DNA of 64,000 nt from Symbiodinium kawagutii (GCA_009767595.1 VSDK01028146.1:137679-201678), one strand, 5' to 3'. Counted from the stretch's first letter, positions 32,612-44,970 are shown. The notes: a model not told the origin generated them from the letters alone. Program-made: numbers and translations.

Positions 32612-32676
32612 GTGCTGGTGCTGATGCCGTCCCCGTTGAGCCTGGAAGCGATGGATATGAACCGTCCTCGGTCGAG
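32612..32676 (+). CDS. Candidate duplicated exon, copy 1
   Basis: Between TTGAAG|GTG and TCGAG|GTGTGC the frame reads VLVLMPSPLSLEAMDMNRP, third positions almost all G/C. The downstream exon at 34623-34684 has the same phases, the same donor and the shared SLEA core. Function not recognised. Confidence 0.5.
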
Positions 32677-32689
32677 GTGTGCGAGTTGG

Positions 32690-32790
32690 GTAGTGCTGGT
32701 TCCTCTGCTGTGGGTTGGTTTAGGTTGGGGCCATGATGCCACGGTTGGTTGGCTAGTTGGTTGGTTTAGATTGGTTGGGCCATGATTCCA
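32690..32790 (+). other. G/T-rich tract after the duplicated exon
   Basis: GGTTGGTTTAGATTGG-type units directly downstream of the exon. The matching tract after copy 2 is at 34740-35000. Confidence 0.6.
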
Positions 32791-32879
32791 ACAACATTTA
32801 GAAACTGGTGTTAACCATGGAGGGAGTACTTTGCTTTGAGAGATCTCCATTATGACATATCAGTCTTATATTGTTTCCG

Positions 32880-33020
32880 GAACATGTTTTTGGCATTCTT
32901 TCTTCTGGCAGTCTTTCAAACATTCTATCTGGCATGCATCCTAGCGCTCCGTTTGGCATACATTCCGGCAGTCTTTCGGACATTCTATCTGGCATATATT
33001 CGGACGTTTCTGGCAGTTCT
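32880..33020. repeat. Tandem repeat with GGCAGTCTTTC / ACATTCTATCTGGCAT units
   Basis: The block GGCAGTCTTTC-(A/G)-ACATTCTATCTGGCAT occurs twice, about 60 bases apart, with partial copies between. Both strands stay open through it, so the ORFs here are not evidence of coding. Confidence 0.7.
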
Positions 33021-33566
33021 GCTTCGTGGCATTTCTGGATCTCGCATCAACATTAAACTTCTGAATCTGACCTTCCAAGATCGCCTGCTGCATGGTGCTG
33101 TTGAGTTCTCTGCAACTTGCCCCGCTTTGTGCGTGGCTGTGGCATGTGTGACTGCTGGCATCGTTTGTCACATCTAGACACCTTGACCTGGCAGGTACAA
33201 AGCATAAATCACTATTATGTTTACCAAAATCCGGTCATTAGTAATCATTGTGAACCGTTGCTACCATTCAGCGCTTGATGAGTATGAGTTGACCATTCAC
33301 CACTTTGAAAACATTGTCCGACACCATGGACCGTCATGATTGGTTGATTGGTTATGGTTGGTTGAGAAATGTTGATTATCGCGATTGGCTAGTGCTGGTT
33401 GGTGGAAGTTGGGTGAATGTTGAATGTTGGTTGGTCAGTGTTGACGGATGTTCGTGGCTTTCTGAATGTTTTCTGCGTATTGTTGGATATGGATGATAGA
33501 AAATTTGGTTCCGGACCGCATGCTGTAGGTGCACGATGCTTTGCATGGTCCGAAACAATCCGAAAT

Positions 33567-34014
33567 AATGGTTCATGATCATGTTTGTGGATCTCAAAGT
33601 ACGGAGTTCTTCAGGGTTCTCTCTCCACAGAACTGCTTAGATTTGGGGTTGTTGACTGATCATGTGGGCTAAAGCTGGTTGGCAAATGTCAAGATTAGTT
33701 GGTAGCTCGTGAACAATGGCTGAGGCTACCAACCAGAAGTTGATAGCATTTGATAGCCATTGCGTGCCATGGCTTATTCTTGCTCATTCCAGACCCCGAT
33801 TCGGTGGCATCCCTGCGGGTTTGGCTATGGACTACCGGCAAATACCCTCACTGCTACCGCTGGTCACCGGGGGTCTTTGCGATGGCTGGGACACAGGACA
33901 TGGTCAACGTTGAAGACGCTGACCCAACATTTTCACCAGGCTCGGCGAGTTGCTGATTTTGTTGTGGTGGCATGTGGTGACAATCTTGGGCAGCTGGAAC
34001 CCACCAACAAAACA
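33567..34014. repeat. Direct segmental repeat, copy 1
   Basis: About 450 bases nearly identical to 35123-35571, with small indels near the right end. It includes a possible exon 33793-33872 (PRFGGIPAGLAMDYRQIPSL) whose frame fits the phase of the preceding duplicated exon. Confidence 0.85.
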
Positions 34015-34029
34015 CCTGGGCCACATTGA

Positions 34030-34600
34030 CCTGTCAATTTTGCGGTCCTCATCAACCGGCAGCCATCATAAGCCACTACTGGCCATTGCACTTCGTCAAC
34101 TCTCATCAACCATTCAAATCATTCATGATCCCTATTGTACATGTACAAACCATTGTTTATCCGGTATGTGGTAAACATAAAGTCTAATCACTATTCAGTA
34201 CAATGGTACATCGTAGTTAAAACTTGTGCCTATCAGTATTCTTGCCCACGATTCACCATTCCTAGCCACCATCAAGCACTATGAGCAATTAATCAACATC
34301 ATGTAAATCATTACCAGCGAGGGGTTTGCCACCATTTTCATCAACCGGGGCTCACCAATCACGATTGATCATCATTAAGCCATCAGGATTCGTTCTGAGC
34401 AAGTATTATTTGCGGATGAACTTTAACCATCATTGACCATCATGAGCCATCATTTACCATCATTGACCATCAGTGAGCATCACTGCGCACCGTTAGCCAC
34501 CAGTAACGATGAACTATCATTGACCATATAGTTGAACAAAATCGTCCATTATTGGGCATCACCAACTATCATGAACCATCACTGCTCACGAAGCAACTGT
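34030..34600. other. C/A-rich low-complexity sequence before the second duplicated exon
   Basis: AACCATCATTGACCATCATG-type degenerate repeat. No gene seen. Confidence 0.7.
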
Positions 34601-34622
34601 CCTCACTGTGCGGCTTATGCAG

Positions 34623-34684
34623 GCGCGGATGCTGTCCATTCTGTTGAGCCTGGAAGCGATTGTCATGAGCAGTCCTCTATACAG
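34623..34684 (+). CDS. Candidate duplicated exon, copy 2
   Basis: Between TATGCAG|GCG and TACAG|GTGTGC; reads ARMLSILLSLEAIVMSSPLY. One codon shorter than copy 1, with the same phases. Conservation of frame and donor after divergence supports real coding. Confidence 0.5.
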
Positions 34685-35122
34685 GTGTGCGGGCAGTGGA
34701 CCTAGCGGTTGCTTGTGCAAAGCTTTTTTTTTCTTTGTTGGTTTAGGCTTGCTTGTCAGTTTGTTGGATGGTTGGTTGGTCGCACGGTCGGTTGGTTGGT
34801 TGGTTGATTGGTGGTCGGTCAGAGGGTCGGTCGGTGGGTCGGTGTGCGGGAGGGTGGTTTGGTTGGTTGGTTAGTGTCAGTGTTGGTATTGGTGTCAGTG
34901 TTGATTGAACGATTTTGGACAATTTTGGTCAACGTCGATTGGCTAGTGTTAGTTGGTTGATGTCGGGTAAATGTTGAATGTTGGTTAGCCAGTGTTGACG
35001 GATGTTCGTGGTTTTCTGTGTATTGATGGATATGGATGATTAAGAACAATATGGCTCAGGACAGTACCAAAATCGCATGTTGCACGTGCATGATGATCAT
35101 GATGCTAGGTGAGGTCAGAAGC

Positions 35123-35571
35123 AATGGTTCATGATCATGTTTGTGGATCTCAAAGTACGGAGTTCTTCACGGTTCTCTCTCCACAGAACTGCTTAGATTT
35201 GGGGTTGTTGACTGATCATGTGGGCTAAAGCTGGTTGGCAAATGTTAAGATTAGTTGGTAGCTGGTGAACAATGGCTGAGGCTACCAACCAGAAGTTGAT
35301 AGCATTTGATAGCCATTGCGTGCCATGGCTTATTCTTGCTCATTCCAGACCCCGATTCGGTGGCATCCCTGCGGGTTTGGCTATGGACTACCGGCAAATA
35401 CCATCACTGCTACCGCTGGTCACCGGGGGTCTTTGCGATGGCTGGGACACAGGACATGGTCAACGTTGAAGACGCTGACCCAACATTTTCACCAGGCTCG
35501 GGTTGCTGATTTTGTTCTCAGTGGTGGCATGTGGTGGCTGGGCAGACAGCTGGAACCCACCAACAAAACAG
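35123..35571. repeat. Direct segmental repeat, copy 2
   Basis: Second copy of 33567-34014, offset 1,556 bases. Starts AATGGTTCATGATCATG; diverges after ACCCACCAACAAAACA. The possible exon lies at 35349-35428. Confidence 0.85.
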
Positions 35572-35725
35572 CAGATGTCCTTGGCAATGTGATTCAGACC
35601 ACATTGACCTGTTCATTGTGCTCAGGTTGTGTTGTACCATGCTAGGTTGGATCCGCAGTCGAAGTTGCTGGCTCATTGATTGGCTGATTGGGTACCACTT
35701 GTGTGGCTAGAAAAGTTGAAGAAAT

Positions 35726-35837
35726 GGTGGTTCCTCAAAATAAGGGTCCCCCAAATCATATAATAATGATATAGCCATTTACAGCAACAAACCAACCATG
35801 GCCATCTTTTTGGGGGTTCTATTTTGAGAAACCGCCT
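35726..35837. mobile_element. Family-1 inverted-repeat element, copy 8
   Basis: The best-preserved copy: GGTGGTTCCTCAAAATAAGG facing CTATTTTGAGAAACCGCC, with CCCCCAAATCAT and TTTTTGGGGG inside. Confidence 0.85.
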
Positions 35838-36272
35838 AATGATGAGTGACAAGTGGTTGATGGTCATGCAGCGCATCGTAATGCAGCAATGCAGCTTCAT
35901 CCAAAGTCCAGTGCGATCATATGAGTTTTATGGATAAGCACAGTTGGTTAATTATAGTTGATTGGTTTGACGATGGTCATTTTTGGAGAGCGGACACTGG
36001 TGGAGTGGTGATAGATGTGATTTCGCAATTGAAACATTCAGGGTAGCCGTCAACAGAAAATATCATCATGTATGTCTAGAATGTGAAATGGAATGCCTTC
36101 GTGTGTCTCAGAAAAAATGCCAGAATTTCCGCCAGAAGTGATGTGAGAGTCTGTGTATGTGTACGAGGTGTAGCATCACGACTGTGCAGATCACATCAAG
36201 AAAGGTGACCAAATCGTGTACATTAGTTCATTTGTTGTGGTAACACATGATAAATACACCAGCGAGCACGTG

Positions 36273-36355
36273 GGTGTTTCTCAAAAAACGGAACCCCCAA
36301 ATCATCCAACAATAAGCCATCCATTTTTGAGGTTCCCAATTTTGAGAAATCCCCA
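36273..36355. mobile_element. Family-1 inverted-repeat element, copy 9
   Basis: The shortest copy (about 83 bp), almost a pure palindrome: GTGTTTCTCAAAAAACGGAA...TTCCCAATTTTGAGAAAT. Confidence 0.8.
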
Positions 36356-37196
36356 GGGATTAAATAGAACTAAGTTTCTACCCTATGACAAGTTATAATC
36401 CTGGCCTCAGAGGAAAAAAATGCAAATGTCTATCCTCCATGATGCCATGAGTGCTCTAGCGGGCGCACAGCAACTATCGCGGATTTTTCCAACAGGTCAA
36501 CCATTGGTCGGGATTGACCAGCAGACTGATATCGACTAGACAGCTGTCCGGGTTTCACAAGCGGTGCAACCTACTACCCATGTCGCTAAAAAGCGGCAAT
36601 TCTTGAGGAAAAACACTGTACTAACCATGTACTGATTAGTAGGTGCTTTTCCTACTACAGTAACCATCCAATAAAAAATGATCATGATAAATAATTAAGG
36701 AAAACACCATCTTTTCAGGTACACCATTTTTGGACAAACCTTGTAGTAGTCAGCAGCTCGATCAGCACCCCAGCAGCGTCCCAGTGGTGACGTAGATCGC
36801 TCGCCAGGTGAAAAGTCGTGGAGTGAAGACCAGTCGTCCCACATCGTTCTGCAAAAATTATTGCGAGGACAAACGAGACAACGAGATAGGAAACAGGAAA
36901 TAACGAGGTCAATCTTATTTTTTTCTTTGAATTAGTGACCTGGCACGAGGTAACTCTTGTTTGATTCAGTTGCATGGCTGAGTTCGGTGCAAGAAACTTT
37001 TTGGGCCTTGAAATGTTTTTCCATGGCTGGGTGAAAGAAGGAATGCAAAGAAAAACTTGTCCGTGCTGGAAAAGTTTTTTTTTCTCAGATCGGTAGATTT
37101 TGTGGGCGGGAACTCTGAGAAGCCATGCGTGTCCTGGTGACGGCACGAGGGTCCAGCACAGTGTTCCGCTACGAAGCGGAGCCCAGTAAACGCAAG
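36356..37196. other. No gene seen
   Basis: Ordinary sequence. AACGAGG/ACGAGATAGG motifs at 36855-36910 resemble the AACGAGCGAGG and GACGAGAGAG motifs just right of the foldback element, suggesting a larger but decayed element. Confidence 0.4.
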
Positions 37197-37885
37197 GGCT
37201 AGTCCTCCTTATTTTTCTGGGCTGGAATTAGTCAAGTCCATGACTTTCAAGGAAACAGAGAAAGGCAATAAAACTTTGCCGCTTACAGAAAGTTGTTTCT
37301 CGCCGCCCCTGGACAGCGTTTTTTTTCACTCTTTTCTCCTGCTCTTTGGCGGACTCATCTCATCTAAAACTCCAGACATCTGAGCCTTGGACTCCTCTGG
37401 AGCACGTCATCATTGCAGTCGCAAGTTTCTTTCCCTCCTTGAGATGAGCTTGCCAAGCTGGACGGATCATTCGATAGGTAAGCTGGTTGTTGGTTTTAAA
37501 TTTTTTTCCTCAGTATTAACAAATGGTTGGTTGGTTGGTTGACTTGCGCATATTTTCGCAGGGGCGGTTCAACCGCCCAACCATTGGAAAGACACGCAGT
37601 CAATACATTAAGAAGAAACCGGCCAGGGAGGGCCCACTGCGTGGCCTCACAGGGGCTGAAGCGGTGGGGCTCTCCCGTGCTCCAGAGGAGTCCAATGCCC
37701 AGGTGTCTGGAGTTTTAGATGAGATGAGTCCGCCAAAGAGCAGGAGAAAAGAGTGAAAAAAAACGCTGTCCACGGGCGGCGAGAAACAACTTTCTGTAAG
37801 CGGCAAAGTTTTATTGCCTTTCTCTGTTTCCTTGAAAGTCATGGACGTGACTAATTCCAGCCCAGAAAAATAACGAGGACTAGCC
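37197..37885. mobile_element. Foldback element with arms of about 209 bp
   Basis: The left arm (37197-37406) is the reverse complement of the right arm (37676-37885) with only a handful of mismatches. Outer ends GGCTAGTCCTC / GAGGACTAGCC. The spacer of about 269 bases holds the TGACTTGCGCATATTTTCGC segment shared with 10.8 kb. No transposase ORF, so non-autonomous. Confidence 0.9.
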
Positions 37886-39960
37886 TTTTTTGTACAAATG
37901 AGAATTAACGAGCGAGGACACTAAATGCGGGGAAAGAATTAAGCGACGAGAGAGACGAGGCAAGAAATAAAATAATTTTGGCAGACATCGTGAAAGAGAT
38001 CCTGTGAGTGCGGGAACTGCGGGAACTGGTTATGTCCAAGCATGTCCAAGCATGGTGAATCGCGGACGAAGAGGGATTATTGACGATTGGCGAACAGTAT
38101 CGCAGCTGGTTTTGAAGATCATGGATCACCAGTTCGGTTTCTTGAGGGTACCAGTTATTGGTGTGCCTGAGAATATGGCTTTGTCCCTCGTGTACACCCA
38201 AGTTACAGGTATTTTCCTCATTCAGAATGGCTGTTATTAGATGATTAGTGGGTACAGTACTGCCATAGACATGTACAATGCCATATCCACTAATCTCATC
38301 AATGTGTTGTTCCACTGTTGGACCAATGTTGTTGGCAACGATTCAGTGGTATCTCTTGGTTCGCCACATCACCATAAGGCCCCCATGTTGGCCTACAGCC
38401 TGATGTCGTTTGAGCAGACCCACAGGTCAACGCTTGATCCTTGATCAGGCCAGCTTCAGTGGCAGGATACTCGCAGACACAGTGGCAGGTTGTGACCTTG
38501 ATTTGGTATCTTTTTGGCCTTTGTTTTGCCGTATTTGTATATACTTGCCATTTGGCTTGTTGTAACCCAGATTCACCAACAAAAACACAAATCATCAGCA
38601 GGCCTTTGACATGGCTCAAGCACAGCTCAAGCTTTCGCGAAGAGAGCAAGTCTGAGACTGACAATGCTCTGCTTCACACCCAACTTTTCGATGTTTTCCA
38701 TCCTTTGAATCTCAGTTTTGTAGAGAACATGGAGTCCACCAAGTGATCAATCGCAGTTGCTTCCCTTTGTGTTTGACCCGTTTTGCTAAGTGGTACCCGC
38801 CAGTTGCACACACTTGTTCCATGGGTAAACTTCGAACGACGATCATCCGCCAGTTCGTCCATGATTAATCCCTGAATCATGAACTGGTTGGTGGGTTAAT
38901 TGATCACCATTAAGCATCAACAATCATCAACGACTGTCACCATGAATCAACCATATCAATCATCAGTTACCATTTCATCGTCCATCATGAACCATGCCAT
39001 GAAGCCATTGAAAATCCTCAACCATACAAGATTAACCATACCATGAAACCATCAACGATCATCTCCCAGCGGCGAGAAGCCATTTGAAGCCGGTGGAGAG
39101 CTACCGCCCATGCCCACCATCACACACACACACGACCCGTGAGCTGATGCATCAACCAGGACCACAGTGAGTTTCATGGTTGGAAGAGTGGTTAAGGGTC
39201 CTGGTTCCGTGGTTAATAGTTGGTACTCGAACCATGGTTGATAGTCAATAGTGGTGAATGCTCCCGTTAATGTTTAACGGAACCATGGTTGGTACTGGAT
39301 GTACTGGTGGATGGTGGGTGGTGAATGTTCGAAGGTTCATTGGTGTTTGATTGATGGTTGAATTGAGATGGTTGATTGATAGTTGGCTAATGGTTGAGAA
39401 TTGCTTGTGCTGATTAATAACAGTCAAATGCTGAAATTTGAAGCCATGCTTAAGCATTCACTAGTGGTTAATTGCGCCTACAACAGAATCATCCTTCATA
39501 ACGGCTAATGTTTAATTTTTTTTTTGTGGATGGCTCAATCTCTGGTGAATGGTACCATACAACACCTAAGGCGTAGCCATGATACAGCTAAAAAAGTGGT
39601 AAGCGATGGCTGCCCACCAGTTTTGAATGATGAGTAATAATGATGAATGATGGGGATGGCTGCCGCACTCTGGCAAACGAACCAGTTTGCGTGGAAAATC
39701 TATCATTTGACCATGGTACACCGATAAACAACATGGAAGCCACGAACCCAAATGATTGCACGTTTGGATCATGGTGATATATTCGGGACAACAAGACTAG
39801 TGAATGCCCTAACCCTGATACCATCCTCTTGGTATGATACACTTCGGGGAACACTCGCACAACGCACTGTTGTGGCACTCTCTTGGTATGACGCTCTTTT
39901 TCCCGAGAACGTTTGAGCGAAGGGTTCCTCCTACAAACCGACTTCAACTTACATCTTTAC
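37886..39960. other. No secure gene; C/A-rich then G/T-rich low complexity
   Basis: 38880-39080 is rich in ACCATCA units, 39165-39400 in TGGTTGATGG units. The junction (39060-39165) is where an exon sits in comparable places, but none could be confirmed. A (CA)n run lies at 39120-39133. Confidence 0.4.
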
Positions 39961-40456
<496 letters not shown>

Positions 40457-40927
40457 ATTTTCACCATTTTGCATCTTCGTCACCGTTTGCATCTTCATTA
40501 TTTTCATCATTTTCTCTCGTCTTCGCTTTTTCCCTCTCCTCTCAGTGCACCCGTAGGCCGCTTCGAAAGGGTCAATTTTGAAGAACTGGGAAACAAATCG
40601 ATTTCATGCTTTCACTGACTTTGCAAAAATGACAAACACTTCAAAACATTGCAGTTCAGACGCATATTCAAATCAAAATGGTCAAAAACCAGCCATTGGA
40701 ACATATTTTGAGGTCGAAATCGTTTTTCCAGCGGTTCAAAAACTTTTGTTATATCAAAATCTTTGAGATGGTCATGCCCTTGCCTCCTATGGCTACCCCC
40801 AACGCCTTGCGCACTTTTGCCAAAACAACCAACCAGAAACAAGGCAGTTGATATTATATAGTGGGTTCTGAATATTGGTTTATATCGTTTATTACTGGGG
40901 GAAGTCACCAACAATGATGTGTCTATG
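40457..40927. other. No gene seen
   Basis: A/T-rich ordinary sequence between the CAT tract and the next inverted-repeat element. Confidence 0.4.
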
Positions 40928-41031
40928 GGGGGTTCTGAAAATTGTGAACCCCAACAATGGTTCGTTAGGTTCGTTATTACTTTAAATGGCTGATGCTTGA
41001 TGATTTGGGGGGTCCCCCATGTAAGGCGCTT
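40928..41031. mobile_element. Family-1 inverted-repeat element, copy 10
   Basis: GGGGGGTTCTGAAAATTGTG at the left and GATTTGGGGGGTCCCCCATG at the right; the right terminus is lost. Confidence 0.6.
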
Positions 41032-41191
41032 GTCAATTTTTGACAACCAGAACCAAGATGATTTGAAAGAATCATACAACAATGCCAATTCTGGTTGACA
41101 ATAGATTTGAAAGTATAAGAATCATACAACAACCAATGATGATTTGATCGTTGTTCGTACACCAATAACCCTTCGTGGAGGACTCCTGAAA

Positions 41192-41274
41192 CATGCGGTA
41201 CTTTACCCAAGCCCGGCTGGAGGGCATGCGATCGCCGCGGCCGCGGCTGAAGAAAAAGCAGCTGCAACGGATGT
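41192..41274 (+). CDS. Candidate exon, basic peptide
   Basis: Frame reading RYFTQARLEGMRSPRPRLKK has nearly all G/C third positions; an alternative frame is alanine-rich. Boundaries and family unknown. Confidence 0.3.
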
Positions 41275-41631
41275 GAACTATAAAACCAAGAGGTGGTTTG
41301 ATGGCGTCCATCAAGTCATCAAGTTGCAGTTAAGCCATCAATGAACTATCAGGTGTTAACCATAGTCAACCATACGTCGGTTGTCCACAAATGGTGGTAC
41401 CCAATGGAAAATTGTGATTTAGTGATTTAGAATGGGGAAACAGCCAATCATAGAGGTTTATAGGGGTACGGCATTTGTGACCCTTGTCGGGGGAAAATGA
41501 CGGATGATGATGGATGATGGTATAAATGCGCCATCAATCTAAGCAGTCATTGACGCTCAAAAACAACCATCGAGCGGTCATATCACATCATTCAAAACAT
41601 GCAATCACATGTCATATGTGTATATATGTAT

Positions 41632-41653
41632 TTTATATATATATATATATATA
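41632..41653. repeat. (TA)n run
   Basis: TATATATATATATATATATA. Other TA runs lie at 58664-58682 and 59065-59079. Confidence 0.95.
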
Positions 41654-42081
41654 CTTGCTGATGATTGGTTTGATTTCTGTTGAAATTATTATAATCTTGC
41701 CATCGCGGGTTGGGTTTGCATGGCACCACTCCGTAATGGGTATTTTGACAGCTGGATGATTGTCAACCATCAACCATGATTGCCAATGATTAACCAGTCT
41801 TAAGCATTGATGTTAATCCCGGACAAAGCTAAACCCTAGGTCTATTAAGTGGGGTGCGGGGGTGCGATTTAAATGGGAAAACCAGTTAGCGAACTTGGGG
41901 GATACCTCCTAATAATCAACCACGGCTTCTTATTGATCCAGGGTGGGCCCAGGGTTGGCATTACTGTCTTTGTCGATTCCGCATCAGCTGCAATGATACT
42001 CGCATGTGCGCAGGCGTTTGTCAAGGCTCAAATCAGAGCTGAAGGCGCTCTGAGGTCTTAGAGATGTCGTCCAGAATAGCT

Positions 42082-42149
42082 GAAGACGGTGGTGGGAGCG
42101 CTGAACGAAGCGCTTCCATCGATCCCGCTGAAATTGCTGAACTCCAACA
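42082..42149 (+). CDS. Candidate exon, helix-like segment
   Basis: Reads LKTVVGALNEALPSIPLKLL then NSN, with strong third-position G/C, ending CAACAG|GTGTGG. The pattern is reminiscent of S4-S5 linker helices of voltage-gated-type channels, but that is only a resemblance. Confidence 0.4.
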
Positions 42150-42881
42150 GGTGTGGACAGTTTGAGGGCAGTTTGATGTTATTATGTGTTATTATGTGTT
42201 ATTTACTTGTTTGTTTGCAGAGTTTATGGTTGAGAACTGCTGTGAATGCTGCTGTGTGTTTTTGATCCCCCGGTGCTGTTCGGAGCGCTTCTTGGGGAGA
42301 CATGCAGGATTCTCTTGATGATGGTTGCGTATTGTTGCCGTGGGTTGAACTGCGAAACTTCACACTCAGATAGATTGGTACAAATTGGATATACCAATGA
42401 TCATATTGAAACAACTCTTATTGAAATCTACAAATTGGAACAATTAATGTTGAATATGGGGACAGCTGAATTGTTTGATCCCAGCTATTTAGGTCCATAA
42501 TTGGCAACGATTCCTTAAATTGCTTCAGCAACAAAAAAACACTCGACACCTTAATGCTCGGGGGTGCACCACTGATCGTCCATGGAAATGGTTCGGGGAC
42601 ATTTGCCGCAACGAGCGCAGCTTGAAAATGGACAAATGACAATGTATTTCCATAGCTGACACCTGTCATTTGGTAGACGTAGTGCTGTGTTTTAATGCGT
42701 TTAATGGGGTGCTGGATGCATGTTGCCGACTGCCAGCTTGCCATGGGATGCCATGGGCATGGGTCAACAGATGTCCAATTCTGCCAAGGTCCCCGGCCCC
42801 GGTTTCATACGTTAATTCATTGGACGCAGAAAGAGAATCAAACACTTGCCTCCAATACTTGAGATAGCTATGGATGGCTAT

Positions 42882-42990
42882 GGGTCACCCTGTACCCTGG
42901 GTGTAGCATCATCAACCGTTCTGTTCCTTCTGATTGTTGGTTTGTTGGTGAACTTATCCTTCATAAACTTGATGGTGCACTGCTTGACCC
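42882..42990. mobile_element. Family-2 inverted-repeat element, copy 2
   Basis: GGGTCAC...CACTGCTTGACCC, about 109 bp, directly before a GC3-rich exon. Confidence 0.5.
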
Positions 42991-43009
42991 GCCATCCGAC
43001 CATCACCTG

Positions 43010-43090
43010 GTGAAGTCGCAGCCGCAGAACTCCCATTTCGTGCTGCTTTCCGACTCGCAGGCCGTGCTGAGAATGAGCAGCATGCAGCAG
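43010..43090 (+). CDS. Candidate exon, unidentified
   Basis: Reads VKSQPQNSHFVLLSDSQAV then LRMSSMQQ with about 90 percent G/C third positions; ends CAG|GAAATG (GA donor). Start uncertain. No family recognised. Confidence 0.4.
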
Positions 43091-43289
43091 GAAATGTCGT
43101 TATCTTTGATTCTTGGTTTGTCCAGCAAGGGCTCCACCCTTCAAAGCGCTTGGAAGTTGGAAACAAAGTCCATGGGTGTCCAAGTCGCCATGGTGTAGCA
43201 ACAAGTCACCTCACGTTGCTTTCCCTATTAGCAATAGTTGTGAACTGATCGGATGTGAAGGTACCAGCATGGCGACAAGGACAAACCCA

Positions 43290-43500
43290 TGTGGGTCATG
43301 GCTGGGATTTATCCGCGGAGGGAGAACTCTTTTCCGGCCAAATCTCTGCGAAAGGCGTTTATGGGAAGGTTGAAAGGCGCTGGTTTTGGAACATTGGATG
43401 GGGAAGATTGGGGAAGGCTCGCGCTGATGAAAACTGCAAGTCTTCAAAATTCTCAGCAAAAGCACAGCTCGTGCCAGTGGGAGAACCAATCATCAACAGC
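43290..43500 (+). CDS. Candidate coding stretch, frame unresolved
   Basis: Two overlapping + strand frames are open (one with SFPAKSLRKAFMGRLKGAGF, one with AKGVYGKVERRWFWNIGWGR). One is probably an exon; codon bias does not decide. Confidence 0.25.
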
Positions 43501-44578
43501 AGGCGGTCGATATTTCTGTTGGTTGTTTTCCTCGTAGGTAGGATGTCAACCATTACATGCAAACGGCAAGGGTGATTGACCGTTAGATTTTGGAACTGCC
43601 CAATGGATCCTAGTGCATTGTTGGTTGTTGGTTGTCATCAACTTTCTTTTCTTTGGCCACCATTCACCACGAAGCATTAACACTGCTTCGTCATGATTTT
43701 TTTAAATCAAGATCATGTTGACCATTTGCTTAAAAAATGACAATTTTTATTGACCATTTTTATCATTTTGACCATTTGGCTTTGCCCCCGGTGGCTTGCG
43801 CCACGGGGGTACCCCCATCGCATGGCTGAGACACAGCCTTCGTGAGCGCCTGGCTGCCGTGGAGGCGGGAGGCTGGCGGCATGCTGTTGACCGCCAGCGA
43901 CTTGGGACCGTCAGGTTCCAGTGATGAATTTTCATCATTTTCCACTGATGAATTGGTTATCCAATTGAGTGATGATTATGGTCGTGATGATTATAGTTAT
44001 GATTGTGATAATTATGCCGTGGTGATTACCAATGAATTGAGTGATTAACAGTCAAATGACTTGGTAGTGATGATTATGGTCGTGATGATATGCCGTTGAT
44101 TAACCCTATGATTTGCAATTCATCCAGCTGACATGACATTGATTTCCACTGATGAGTTAATTTCCGGTAAATCGGGTGACAGTTTGTTGATCACACAACT
44201 GATTACCGATTCTTGCAAGTTGACAGTTCATCCCGGAGGAAATAGTAGCGGCAGTAACGATTCCTGATGTTGATGATCAAGGCTTTTTGCAATAGCTGGT
44301 CGAGCTCTTGATAGTCAAAATTGTTTCACAGCTGATGATTCCTTCAGCAAAATTATCACAGATGATTGTGCCCTAAAATCATTTGACAAACCCAATGCCC
44401 TATGTTGGTCATTATCCCCTATTATTCACGGCTTGTTCGGACTGCAAATCACGTCCAAAACTGTACAAGAAAGATAGTAAATTTCACAAAGTACGTGCAA
44501 GGCACAACATCGTCCACTCATGACTCGGTTTTCATCCTATTCCTTGACTTTTCTTGAGCAATATATTTCTTTTGACAG
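43501..44578. other. No secure gene
   Basis: Low-complexity GATGATTATGG units at 43920-44110. A GC-rich patch at 43785-43920 is open on both strands and was left uncalled. Confidence 0.35.
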
Positions 44579-44645
44579 GTGTCAAATCGGCGATGGAAGG
44601 GCATGGAACGAGCGGTGTGTGGTGATGATTGTAGGCCTGTCCAAG
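44579..44645 (+). CDS. Candidate exon, 67 nt
   Basis: A textbook acceptor (TTTCTTTTGACAG|G) and a GT donor (AAG|GTTTGT) frame CQIGDGRAWNERCVVMIVGL. Family not recognised. Confidence 0.45.
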
Positions 44646-44970
44646 GTTTGTTTGACAAACAATCGAGACATCTATAGATATTCTAAGATGCTTACGAAAG
44701 ATGGTTGTGTGATCCACTGCGCCATCTCCCCCAAGTTGTCTTAACTACGGTGCCAGGCTCAGTGTGCCACTGAGTCTGAGGCTGGGGGCTCGGCCATGTT
44801 TGAGGAGGGATCGTCCCGAAAGACTAGGACGTCCCTGTGGGAAGTTTTTTGAACCCTGGATGACATGGATGACTAAGTCACTTGCTAAGGAGGGTTTCTT
44901 TACTAAGTGAACTCATAGGTGTGCTGCGGACCGCCCAAGCCCATGGGCTGATGGGGTGACCTTCCGGGGA

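Noticed and set aside
33793..33872. Exon in the 450-bp direct repeat
   Set aside because: Three frames are open and the two copies are too similar to choose between them; kept only as a note inside the repeat entries.
43005..43190. Argininosuccinate-lyase-like frame (ELPFRAAFRLAGRAE)
   Set aside because: Only a superficial similarity; the overlapping frame VKSQPQNSHFVLL has much stronger codon bias.
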